From Actinobacteria bacterium IMCC25003 (GTDB taxonomy: Bacteria; Actinomycetota; Actinomycetes; Nanopelagicales; Nanopelagicaceae): a DNA stretch of 64,000 nucleotides. Below, one piece after another: positions 8,848 through 17,980 of this stretch. Position 1 is the stretch's first letter, and the number at the start of each line of letters is the position of its first letter. Below the pieces are notes generated by a model that saw only the letters and a program-made list of their open reading frames with translations, made no database searches and was not told the origin of the DNA. The position numbers were made by a program, and so were the translations under genes. The stretch spans positions 310,001 to 374,000 of the forward strand of contig CP015603.1 in the NCBI GenBank assembly GCA_002284855.1. The letters run 5' to 3'.

Positions 8848-10789
8848 AGGATTGCAAACCTTCTGAAATCAACTTCATCACATTGGGATCTGCCAAGGTA
8901 GTTGCATCGCCAACAGCACGGTTTTCAGCGACATCCTTGAGTAAACGACGCATAATCTTTCCGCTGCGAGTCTTAGGGAGTTCGTTTACAACCATAATCT
9001 GGCGAGGCTTTGCGATTGCGCCAATTTCTTTTGCCACATGATTGCGTAGATTCTTGATGAGAGTCTCGCCATCTGCATGTTCGATACCGCCACGCAAAAT
9101 CACAAAGGCGACGATTCCTTGGCCGGTAAGTGGATCAGCTGCACCAACAACTGCGGCTTCTGCAACAGATTCGTGAGAAACGAGCGCTGATTCAACTTCG
9201 GTAGTTGAGATGCGGTGCCCTGAAACATTCATGACATCATCGACACGACCCATGAGCCAGATAGCGCCATCGTCATCGAGCTTTGCACCATCTCCTGCAA
9301 AGTAGATTCCGGGAAAGCGCGACCAGTAGGTTTCTTTATAGCGCTCATCTTCACCCCAGACACCACGCAACATTGAAGGCCATGGTTGATTAAGAATGAG
9401 GAAACCGCCGTGACCATTAGGAACGGGTACGCCTTTATCGTCTACAACCTTCGCACTTATTCCAGGAATAGGTTTCATGGCAGAACCAGGTTTGGTAGCA
9501 GTAACACCAGGTAGTGGTGAAATCATGATTGCACCTGTTTCGGTCTGCCACCAGGTATCAACGATTGGACAGTTACTTCCACCAATTACTTCGCGGTACC
9601 ACATCCACGCTTCAGGGTTAATTGGTTCACCAACGGAACCAAGTAAGCGAAGTGATGAGAGATTAAACTTTTTAGGAAATTCATCTCCCCATTTCATCCA
9701 AGTACGAATCAGCGTTGGCGCTGTGTAAAGAATTGTGACGCCATACTTTTCGATGATCTCGAACATTCGACCTTTATGCGGTGTATCAGGTGTTCCTTCA
9801 TAGATAACCTGAGTTGCCCCATTAATGAGTGGCCCGTAAACCATGTAGGAGTGACCAGTAATCCAGCCAACATCTGCGGTGCACCAATAGACATCTGTCT
9901 TAGGTTTGATATCAAAGACAACTTTATGTGTGTAGGCCACCTGCGTTAAATAACCAGCCGTTGTATGGAAAATTCCCTTTGGTTTCGCTGTTGTACCTGA
10001 TGTATACAAGATAAATAGCGGATGCTCGCTATCGAAGAATTCAGGGGTATGAGTTGAGTCCTGTGTATCTACAAGGTCGTGCCACCAGATATCGCGACCT
10101 TCGACCCACGCAGTCTCTTGACCTGTGCGCTTAACAACAAGTACTTGAGAAACGTTTGTCGCGCCCTTAAGAGCATCATCGACGGCAGGCTTGAGCGCAA
10201 ATGCTGCGCCCTTTCTAAATCCACCATCAGCGGTAATGACTAACTTTGCATCTGCATCTTGAATACGTGAAAGCAGAGCATCGGCTGAGAATCCACCGAA
10301 GACGACCGAGTGAATTGCACCGATACGTGCACAGGCCAACATTGCAACAACGGCTTCAGGAATAAGTGGCATGTAAATCGCAACGCGATCGCCCGCAGCA
10401 ATTCCGATTGACGTTAGTGCATTTGCAGCTTTGCTGACATCGGTAAGTAGTTGCGCATAAGAAATTGTGCGAGTGTCACCTGGCTCGCCTTCGAAGTGAA
10501 ATGCCGTGCGTTTGCCATTTCCTTCGGCGACGTGGCGATCGAGCGCTGAAACAGTTGCGTTGAGCTTTCCGCCAACAAACCATTTGGCGTAGGGAGATTC
10601 CCATTCGAGGGTCTTATCCCACTTCTTCTCCCATATAAGTGCTTCTGCTTGCTTATCCCAAAAAGCTAAACGATCTGAATCAGCTTCGGCATACATGCTT
10701 GCATCCACATTTGCCTGCGCCACAAATTCTGGTGAAGGCGAGAAGGTGCGGTTCTCGGTCGACAGATTTTCAATCGAATCAGAAGTCAT
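8831..10789 (-). CDS. acs: Acetyl-CoA synthetase (AMP-forming)
   Basis: Activates acetate with ATP and CoA through acetyl-AMP, allowing growth on acetate and other small organic acids. The 652-aa length is standard. The AMP-binding P-loop-like motif is YTSGTTAKPKGI, the core signature is DTWWQTETG, and PKTRSGKIMRR contains Lys611, the lysine acetylated in homologues to switch the enzyme off. Transcribed alone and convergent with cvpA. Its ATG at 10789 is preceded by a -35/-10 pair and no Shine-Dalgarno, so the mRNA is probably leaderless. Confidence 0.97.
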   Translation of the reverse strand: MTSDSIENLSTENRTFSPSPEFVAQANVDASMYAEADSDRLAFWDKQAEALIWEKKWDKTLEWESPYAKWFVGGKLNATVSALDRHVAEGNGKRTAFHFEGEPGDTRTISYAQLLTDVSKAANALTSIGIAAGDRVAIYMPLIPEAVVAMLACARIGAIHSVVFGGFSADALLSRIQDADAKLVITADGGFRKGAAFALKPAVDDALKGATNVSQVLVVKRTGQETAWVEGRDIWWHDLVDTQDSTHTPEFFDSEHPLFILYTSGTTAKPKGIFHTTAGYLTQVAYTHKVVFDIKPKTDVYWCTADVGWITGHSYMVYGPLINGATQVIYEGTPDTPHKGRMFEIIEKYGVTILYTAPTLIRTWMKWGDEFPKKFNLSSLRLLGSVGEPINPEAWMWYREVIGGSNCPIVDTWWQTETGAIMISPLPGVTATKPGSAMKPIPGISAKVVDDKGVPVPNGHGGFLILNQPWPSMLRGVWGEDERYKETYWSRFPGIYFAGDGAKLDDDGAIWLMGRVDDVMNVSGHRISTTEVESALVSHESVAEAAVVGAADPLTGQGIVAFVILRGGIEHADGETLIKNLRNHVAKEIGAIAKPRQIMVVNELPKTRSGKIMRRLLKDVAENRAVGDATTLADPNVMKLISEGLQSSKDED

Positions 10790-10795
10790 GCGGTG

Positions 10796-10823
10796 AGATT
10801 ACCGTCCGACTCAGAATTATCAA
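10796..10823 (-). promoter_or_regulatory. acs promoter (leaderless)
   Basis: On the minus strand TTGATA (10823-10818) and TAATCT (10801-10796) are separated by 16 bp. The -10 ends six bases before the acs ATG. This is the most complete -35/-10 pair among the leaderless-type promoters in the window. Confidence 0.62.
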
Positions 10824-10898
10824 CAGTGTTCATTTTTGTCCATTTGCTCATTTGATTTCTGCAGATACTTCGCACCTTCAATAAGCGAAAGGAGAAAA

Positions 10899-11000
10899 AT
10901 GACAGTCTCGGCATTCCTCGCAATCCTGCTCAAGGTCCTCAGTAGCCCAGCCCTCCTGGCTGGCCTCATCGCCTTCCTGCAGAAAACCCTCCATCCATAG
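10899..11000 (+). CDS. Possible 33-residue hydrophobic membrane peptide
   Basis: Between acs and fba an ATG at 10899 follows a good Shine-Dalgarno (AAAGGAG at 10888-10894, gap 4) and opens 33 codons to TAG at 10998-11000. The product is one long hydrophobic helix (MTVSAFLAILLKVL, then SPALLAGLIAFL) with a short polar end (QKTLHP). I do not recognise a family. The SPALLAGLI segment recalls the PILAG motif of Ldr/Fst type I toxins, but that is a resemblance only. Two hairpins lie between it and fba. Alternatives are a small membrane protein, a leader peptide or a chance ORF. Confidence 0.5.
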   Translation: MTVSAFLAILLKVLSSPALLAGLIAFLQKTLHP

Positions 11001-11017
11001 GCAAGAACCCCGCTCCT

Positions 11018-11057
11018 CCCTCGCGTATTGAGAGCGCCGATTTTTCATACGCGGGGG
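11018..11057 (+). other. Strong RNA hairpin downstream of the small ORF
   Basis: Bases 11018-11028 (CCCTCGCGTAT) pair with 11047-11057 (ATACGCGGGGG) over 11 bp including one G-U, closing an 18-base loop. No T-run follows on either strand, so it is not a classical intrinsic terminator. It begins 18 bases after the small ORF's stop and about 90 bases before fba, and could be an mRNA 3' end structure, part of an untranslated leader or part of a small RNA. Confidence 0.55.
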
Positions 11058-11059
11058 TA

Positions 11060-11094
11060 GGTGGTTGGATTAGGCGTAAGCCTCACTCAAGACC
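11060..11094 (+). other. Second RNA hairpin with GNRA-type tetraloop
   Basis: GGT (11060-11062) can pair with ACC (11092-11094), TTG (11065-11067) with CAA (11088-11090) and AGGC (11072-11075) with GCCT (11080-11083), leaving a 4x4 internal loop and a GTAA tetraloop, which fits GNRA. It sits directly after the first hairpin. Together they suggest a structured RNA upstream of fba. I cannot match it to a known riboswitch or small RNA. Confidence 0.35.
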
Positions 11095-11127
11095 CAATGG
11101 TGCGTCAGAGCGTTTACACCAGTTCTC

Positions 11128-11143
11128 TACACTCACTTGGGAG
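11128..11143 (+). promoter_or_regulatory. Putative fba -10 and ribosome-binding site
   Basis: TACACT at 11128-11133 could be a -10, and GGGAG at 11139-11143 is a Shine-Dalgarno 5 bases before ATG 11149. The SD position is the reason to start fba at 11149 rather than at the upstream TTG 11137. If this -10 is used the leader would be only about 10 bases and would not include the hairpins. Confidence 0.4.
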
Positions 11144-11148
11144 TCACA

Positions 11149-12183
11149 ATGCCAATAGCAACCCCTGAAGTTTATGCAGCAATGTTGGACCGCGCTAAGG
11201 CCGGATCATTCGCATACCCAGCAATCAACGTTTCATCATCGCAGACCATTATTGGTGCGATCCGTGGATTCGCTGAAGCAGAGTCAGATGGAATCATTCA
11301 ATTCTCTTGGGGTGGAGCTGAATACGCATCAGGTTCAACTGTAAAGCAGATGGTTGATGGCGCGGTTGCGCTCGCAGAATTCGCACACGTTGTTGCAAAG
11401 AATTACAACGTCAATATCGGCATTCACACTGACCACTGCCCAAAGGAGAAGCTCGACGGTTTCATGCGTCCACTTCTCGAAATTGGTGCGCAGCGCGTTA
11501 AGGAAGGCAAGCAGCCACTCTTCAACTCACATATGTGGGATGGATCAGCAGTTGATATGCCAGAGAACATGAAGGTTGCTCGCGAACTTCTCGATAAGTC
11601 AGTTGCAGCACGCACAGTTCTTGAAATCGAAATCGGCGTTGTCGGTGGAGAAGAAGATGGCATCGAGGCTAAGCACGACGCAAAGCTCTACTCAACTCCT
11701 GAAGATGCTCTCCTAACTATCGAGACTCTCGGAACTGATGCAAATGCTCGCTACATGGTGGCAGCAACATTCGGAAACGTTCACGGTGTTTACAAGCCAG
11801 GAAACGTTGTTCTTCAGCCAAAGATTCTTAAGACTCTCCAAGATGCAGTAGCTGCAAAGCTCGGTCTTCCAGCAGGAAGCAAGCCAATGGATCTCGTATT
11901 CCACGGTGGTTCAGGCTCACTTCTTACTGAAATCCGCGAATCACTCGATTACGGCGTTATCAAGATGAATATCGATACAGATACTCAGTATGCATTTACA
12001 CGTCCAGTCGTTGATCACATCATGAAGAACTACGACGGCGTTCTTAAGATTGACGGCGAAGTTGGAAATAAGAAGGCTTACGATCCACGTGCGTGGGGTA
12101 AGGCTGCTGAAGCAGGAATCGCTGCACGTGTTGGCGTTGCTTGCGAAGATCTTCGTTCAACTGGCACATCACTTCTTAAGTAA
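11149..12183 (+). CDS. fba: Fructose-bisphosphate aldolase, class II
   Basis: Zinc-dependent glycolytic/gluconeogenic aldolase. The 344-aa protein starts MPIATPEVYAAMLDRAKAG, the usual actinobacterial N-terminus. It carries the metal/substrate block IHTDHCPKEKL and the later VFHGGSGS, and the EIEIGVVGGEEDG segment found in class IIa enzymes. An in-frame TTG at 11137 would add four residues but lacks a ribosome-binding site. A 28-base gap with a GGAG separates it from purA, so read-through from fba into the purine cluster is possible. Confidence 0.96.
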   Translation: MPIATPEVYAAMLDRAKAGSFAYPAINVSSSQTIIGAIRGFAEAESDGIIQFSWGGAEYASGSTVKQMVDGAVALAEFAHVVAKNYNVNIGIHTDHCPKEKLDGFMRPLLEIGAQRVKEGKQPLFNSHMWDGSAVDMPENMKVARELLDKSVAARTVLEIEIGVVGGEEDGIEAKHDAKLYSTPEDALLTIETLGTDANARYMVAATFGNVHGVYKPGNVVLQPKILKTLQDAVAAKLGLPAGSKPMDLVFHGGSGSLLTEIRESLDYGVIKMNIDTDTQYAFTRPVVDHIMKNYDGVLKIDGEVGNKKAYDPRAWGKAAEAGIAARVGVACEDLRSTGTSLLK

Positions 12184-12187
12184 TTAA

Positions 12188-13495
<1,308 letters not shown>

Positions 13496-13498
13496 GCC

Positions 13499-14743
13499 AT
13501 GAAAATCCTCCTAGTCGGTAGCGGCGGTCGTGAGCACGCACTCGCACTAGGACTCAAGGCAGATAAAAGTTGTACTGAACTCCATGCAGCACCTGGCAAC
13601 CCAGGTATCGCATCCCTTGCAACTCTTCATGCCGTTGCAATTACAGATAACAGTGCAATCCTCAAACTCGCTCAACAGTTAGCTGTTGATCTCGTTGTCG
13701 TTGGCCCTGAAGTGCCTTTGGTAAACGGGGTTGCAGATGTATTGCGCGAAGCGGGTTTTGCAGTCTTTGGTCCATCAAAGGCAGCTGCACAACTCGAAGG
13801 GTCAAAAGATTTTGCAAAGGGCGTCATGCGCGATGCTGGCGTTCCGACTGCACGTAGCTTTACCTGCACTGAACAATCTGAGATTGAAAAGGCGCTCGAT
13901 ACATTCGGTGCTCCCTATGTTGTCAAAGATGATGGACTCGCCGCAGGCAAAGGCGTAGTTGTCACTCATGATCGCCAGGTTGCACTTGATCACGCACTTG
14001 CATGTTCACGAGTTGTCATCGAGGAATATCTTGCAGGACCAGAAATTTCACTCTTCGGAATTTCTGATGGTCGCAATATTTTGCCGATGCAACCTGCCCA
14101 AGATTTCAAACGTGCATACGATGGAGATGAAGGTCCCAATACAGGTGGCATGGGTGCGTACTCACCACTTCCATGGGCGCCCGATGACATCGTTGAAGAA
14201 ACTTATGAAAAAGTCTTGGCACCGATGATTGCTGAAATGGCTGCTCGCGGAACGCCCTTTGTTGGCCTGCTCTATGCAGGTCTTGCACTTACCGATGATG
14301 GAATTCGCGTCATCGAATTCAACGCGCGCTTTGGTGATCCCGAAACTCAAGTCTTGATTCCACGCCTCATGACTCCGCTTGCCACACTTCTCTATAACGC
14401 TGCAACAGATAATTTGGATGATGCAGTTCTGCAGTGGCGCGATGAGAGCGCAGTAACTGTGGTTCTCGCGGCTCAGGGATATCCAGATTCTCCCAAAACT
14501 GGCGCTGCCATCTCATCCATTCCCACCATCGATAAATCACAGGTATTTCACGCTGGCACCAGCGATAGCAGCGGCACACTTCTTTCAACAGGCGGACGAG
14601 TCTTGACCGTCACCGGAACCGGCGCAGATCTCACCGAAGCCCGCGACCGCGCATATCGCGCAATCTCACAGATTGAACTAGAAGGTTCGTTCTACCGCTC
14701 TGATATCGCGCTCAATGCGTCGGTCGCTGAGAAGGGCAATTAA
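13499..14743 (+). CDS. purD: Phosphoribosylamine-glycine ligase (GAR synthetase)
   Basis: ATP-grasp enzyme adding glycine to phosphoribosylamine in purine synthesis. The 414-aa product begins MKILLVGSGGREHALA (the PurD N-terminal nucleotide-fold signature), then shows GPEVPLVNGVAD, the ATP-grasp lysine region YVVKDDGLAAGKGVVV, and the metal/ATP-binding FNARFGDPETQ. Separate domain only: it is not fused to PurM or PurN, as in most bacteria. Start is 3 bases after purA and its stop touches the start of purB. Confidence 0.97.
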   Translation: MKILLVGSGGREHALALGLKADKSCTELHAAPGNPGIASLATLHAVAITDNSAILKLAQQLAVDLVVVGPEVPLVNGVADVLREAGFAVFGPSKAAAQLEGSKDFAKGVMRDAGVPTARSFTCTEQSEIEKALDTFGAPYVVKDDGLAAGKGVVVTHDRQVALDHALACSRVVIEEYLAGPEISLFGISDGRNILPMQPAQDFKRAYDGDEGPNTGGMGAYSPLPWAPDDIVEETYEKVLAPMIAEMAARGTPFVGLLYAGLALTDDGIRVIEFNARFGDPETQVLIPRLMTPLATLLYNAATDNLDDAVLQWRDESAVTVVLAAQGYPDSPKTGAAISSIPTIDKSQVFHAGTSDSSGTLLSTGGRVLTVTGTGADLTEARDRAYRAISQIELEGSFYRSDIALNASVAEKGN

Positions 14744-16165
14744 ATGGGGGAGAATGCATCAGTGAGCGTATTAGCCGATCGTTACGCATCTATTGAGATG
14801 CGCCAAGTCTTTGCGCCTGAACAGAAGATCATCGCTGAACGTAAGTTGTGGCTTGCGGTTGCTCGCGCACAATCAAAGCTCGGACACCCAATCTCTGAAG
14901 CCATCATCGCTGATTATGAAAAAGTATTAACAAGAGTCGATCTTGCATCTATCGATGCTCGCGAAAAAGTTACCCGTCACGATGTCAAAGCACGCATCGA
15001 AGAATTCAACGCACTTGCTGGTCATGAAGCAATTCATGCTGGAATGACAAGCCGTGACCTCACTGAAAATATTGAAGCGCTTCAGGTGCGCAATGGTTTG
15101 GCAATTGTTCACGATAAGACCGTTGCACTCCTTGCCGCCCTTGGTGCAAAGGCAGCACAGTATTCCGATCAACCAATCGCAGGACGTTCACATAATGTGC
15201 CTGCCCAAATCACCACTCTCGGAAAGCGTTTTGCATCTGCCGCTGAAGAACTTCTCTATGCATATGAACGACTTGCATCTCTTCAAAGTCGCTACCCAAT
15301 GCGCGGAATTAAGGGACCTGTTGGAACAGCGCAAGATTCCATCGACTTGCTCGGTTCCACCGAAGCTCATCAATCTCTGGAATCCGCAATCGCCAAGGAG
15401 CTTGGTTTTGGTCGTGTTCTTGATTCCACTGGGCAGGTTTATCCACGCTCTCTCGATTACGAAGTACTGACCACTCTTGTTCAGCTCGCCACTTCACCAT
15501 CTTCTCTTGCCACATCAATTCGCTTAATGGCAGGCGCAGAGCTTGTGACAGAAGGCTTTAAGGCTGGCCAGGTTGGCTCATCGGCAATGCCTCACAAGAT
15601 GAATACACGCTCCTGCGAGCGAGTAAATGGCCTCACTGTCATTTTGCGTGGCTACGCATCTATGGTCTCTGAACTCGCCGGCAATCAATGGAATGAAGGC
15701 GATGTCTCATGCAGCGTCGTTCGTCGCGTTGCACTTCCTGATGCTTTCTATGCGATGGATGGTCTCCTCGAAACTATGCTCACTGTTCTCAATGAATTCG
15801 GCGCATTCCCTGCAGTTATTTCAGCAGAGCTCGAGCGCTACCTTCCCTTCCTTGCAACCACAAAGATTTTGATGGCTTCTGTTAAAGCCGGCGTCGGTCG
15901 CGAAGTTGCACATGAAGCGATTAAAGAACATGCAGTTGCAGCAGCCCTCGGTATGCGTGAAGGTGAAGCAAATAATTTCCTTGATGCAATTGCAGGCGAT
16001 GACCGCATCCCATTTAAGCGCGCAGAACTAGATGCCCTCATCGGTGACCCTATTGAATTTACTGGCGATGCTCGCCAACAAGTAGCTCGAGTTGTAAGTC
16101 GCATCGACGCGATTACTTCCGCGCACCCTGCCGCAGCGCAGTACAAACCCGCCTCGATCCGGTGA
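14744..16165 (+). CDS. purB: Adenylosuccinate lyase
   Basis: Splits SAICAR to AICAR and adenylosuccinate to AMP, so it acts twice in the pathway. The 473-aa protein is a fumarase/aspartase-superfamily lyase with the signature SSAMPHKMNT at about residues 279-288 and the EAIHAGMTSRDLTEN block near residue 95. The start is uncertain: ATG 14744 directly follows the purD stop, while GTG 14762, behind a GGGGGAG, would give MSVLADRYASIEM, closer to some relatives. Overlaps purC by 4 bases (GTGA). Confidence 0.95.
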   Translation: MGENASVSVLADRYASIEMRQVFAPEQKIIAERKLWLAVARAQSKLGHPISEAIIADYEKVLTRVDLASIDAREKVTRHDVKARIEEFNALAGHEAIHAGMTSRDLTENIEALQVRNGLAIVHDKTVALLAALGAKAAQYSDQPIAGRSHNVPAQITTLGKRFASAAEELLYAYERLASLQSRYPMRGIKGPVGTAQDSIDLLGSTEAHQSLESAIAKELGFGRVLDSTGQVYPRSLDYEVLTTLVQLATSPSSLATSIRLMAGAELVTEGFKAGQVGSSAMPHKMNTRSCERVNGLTVILRGYASMVSELAGNQWNEGDVSCSVVRRVALPDAFYAMDGLLETMLTVLNEFGAFPAVISAELERYLPFLATTKILMASVKAGVGREVAHEAIKEHAVAAALGMREGEANNFLDAIAGDDRIPFKRAELDALIGDPIEFTGDARQQVARVVSRIDAITSAHPAAAQYKPASIR

Positions 16166-17043
16166 GCGGCTTCGGCGCAGCTGGCGCACCGCCAGCACCA
16201 TCAATCGATGGCTGGAAACACCTGCGCACAGGAAAAGTCCGCGATCTTTATACAAATGATTCCGGTGAAATTCTCTTAGTTGCATCCGATCGCATCTCTG
16301 CATTCGATTGGGTTCTTCCAACAACAATTCCTAATAAGGGTGCGATCCTTACCCAGCTCTCGCTCTTCTGGTTTGAACTCTTGGCAGATATCGTCCCTAA
16401 TCACATCATTAGCGATGATGTTCCAGAATCTGTTGCAGATCGAGCAGTCATTGTTCAACCACTTGAAATGTTTGCTATCGAATGTGTAGCGCGTGGTTAT
16501 CTCACAGGCAGTGGGCTCACTGAATACAAGAGCAATCAGGCAGTTTGCGGAAACCCACTCCCAGCAGGGCTATTAGATGGTTCCCAGCTACCAGCAAGCA
16601 TCTTTACCCCAGCGACCAAGGCTGAAATCGGCGATCATGACATCAATATCGATTTTGAAAGTGCAGCAAAGATTGTTGGTGCAGATCCAGCAGATGAACT
16701 CCGCGATTTAACTCTCAAGCTCTATGACACTGCAGCAGATTTTGCTCGCGGTCGCGGAATTATCTTGGCGGATACAAAATTCGAATTCGGTATCAACATG
16801 GCTGGCGAAATCACTTTGGGAGATGAGGCGCTCACTCCTGACTCTTCGCGATTCTGGGAGGCAGATGGTTGGGCGCCAGGAAAATCACAGCCATCCTTCG
16901 ATAAGCAATTTGTCCGTGATTGGTTGACATCAAATGGATGGGATAAAGAATCCACACCTCCAGAATTGCCTGCAGACATCGTTGAGAAAACTGCGGCGCG
17001 ATATGAAGAAGCTTTTGAACGAATTACCGGTAGCAAGTTCTAA
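16162..17043 (+). CDS. purC: SAICAR synthetase
   Basis: Ligates aspartate to CAIR with ATP, step eight of inosine monophosphate synthesis. The 293-aa product has the opening lysine loop HLRTGKVRDLY, the DRISAFDWVLPT substrate motif, the ECVARGYLTGSG signature, and the metal-site LADTKFEFG. It begins with GTG inside the purB stop (GTGA), so initiation is probably coupled. The 293-residue length is typical of the longer type found in actinobacteria and yeast rather than the ~240-residue E. coli type. Confidence 0.97.
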   Translation: MSGFGAAGAPPAPSIDGWKHLRTGKVRDLYTNDSGEILLVASDRISAFDWVLPTTIPNKGAILTQLSLFWFELLADIVPNHIISDDVPESVADRAVIVQPLEMFAIECVARGYLTGSGLTEYKSNQAVCGNPLPAGLLDGSQLPASIFTPATKAEIGDHDINIDFESAAKIVGADPADELRDLTLKLYDTAADFARGRGIILADTKFEFGINMAGEITLGDEALTPDSSRFWEADGWAPGKSQPSFDKQFVRDWLTSNGWDKESTPPELPADIVEKTAARYEEAFERITGSKF

Positions 17044-17060
17044 ACAACAGGGAGATAAAA

Positions 17061-17306
17061 ATGGCAAAGATCGTGGTTGATGTGATGTTAAAGCCCGAAA
17101 TTCTTGACCCACAAGGAAAGGCAGTGGCCGCTGCACTTCCTCGCCTGGGATTCACCTTTGCCACAGATGTCCGCCAAGGAAAGCGATTTGAAATCGAAGT
17201 CGATGGCGATCCAACTCCTGCACAACTCGCCGATGTAGAGAAGGCAGCGGAAAAACTTCTCTCCAACCCTGTCATTGAAAACTTCACAGTTCGAGTGGAG
17301 AAGTAA
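17061..17306 (+). CDS. purS: FGAM synthase subunit PurS
   Basis: The 81-aa small subunit of phosphoribosylformylglycinamidine synthase; it bridges PurL and the glutaminase PurQ and is needed for ammonia channelling. The start [21 protein letters not shown] and the central [19 protein letters not shown] are diagnostic. A strong Shine-Dalgarno (CAGGGAGAT) precedes ATG 17061, and purQ begins 5 bases after the stop. Its presence shows this organism uses the three-subunit PurS-PurQ-PurL enzyme, not the single large PurL. Confidence 0.96.
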   Translation: MAKIVVDVMLKPEILDPQGKAVAAALPRLGFTFATDVRQGKRFEIEVDGDPTPAQLADVEKAAEKLLSNPVIENFTVRVEK

Positions 17307-17311
17307 TAGAT

Positions 17312-17980
17312 ATGAAAATTGGTGTCGTAACTTTTCCGGGCACTCTCGATGATCGAGATGCTGCCCGCGCTGTGCGCCATGCCGGTGGCGAATCAGTTGC
17401 TTTGTGGCATAACGATGCAGATCTGCACGGTGTAGATGCAGTCATCCTCCCTGGTGGCTTCTCCTACGGTGACTATCTCCGATGCGGTGCAATCTCTCGT
17501 TTCTCTCCAGTCATGGAGCCCATCATCAAAGCTGCCCAGGGCGGCATGCCTCTACTAGGTATCTGTAACGGCTTTCAGGTCCTTGCTGAGGCCCACCTGA
17601 TTCCAGGAGCTCTCACTCGCAACCATGAACTTCACTTCTTATGTCGCGATCAAAAGTTGACGATTGAGAATGTAAATACAGCTTGGACATCATCATTTAA
17701 GCAAGGAGAAGAGATTCTCATTCCGCTTAAAAACGGTGAAGGCGCATATATGTGCGATGACGAAACCCTTGCGATGCTCGAAGGCGAAGGCCGCATCATT
17801 GCTCGCTACGTCGGCGAAAATCCCAACGGTTCACGTAATTTGATTGCCGGTATTACCAACGAACGCGGAAATATTGTTGGCTTGATGCCTCACCCAGAGC
17901 ACGCCATTGATTCACTTACTGGCCCGTCTGCCGATGGTCTTGGCTTCTTTACATCTGTACTGAAGGCGATGGTGAAGTAA
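17312..17980 (+). CDS. purQ: FGAM synthase subunit PurQ (glutaminase)
   Basis: Class I glutamine amidotransferase subunit that releases ammonia for PurL. The 222-aa protein has [16 protein letters not shown], the nucleophile elbow [11 protein letters not shown] with catalytic Cys near residue 86, and the His/Glu of the triad in [10 protein letters not shown] near the C-terminus. It sits between purS and purL and its stop overlaps the purL start by one base (TAATG). Confidence 0.97.
   Translation: MKIGVVTFPGTLDDRDAARAVRHAGGESVALWHNDADLHGVDAVILPGGFSYGDYLRCGAISRFSPVMEPIIKAAQGGMPLLGICNGFQVLAEAHLIPGALTRNHELHFLCRDQKLTIENVNTAWTSSFKQGEEILIPLKNGEGAYMCDDETLAMLEGEGRIIARYVGENPNGSRNLIAGITNERGNIVGLMPHPEHAIDSLTGPSADGLGFFTSVLKAMVK

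Noticed and set aside
11018-11057. Reading the first acs-fba hairpin as an intrinsic terminator
   Set aside because: The stem is strong but neither strand has a U-tract after it and the loop is large (18 bases).
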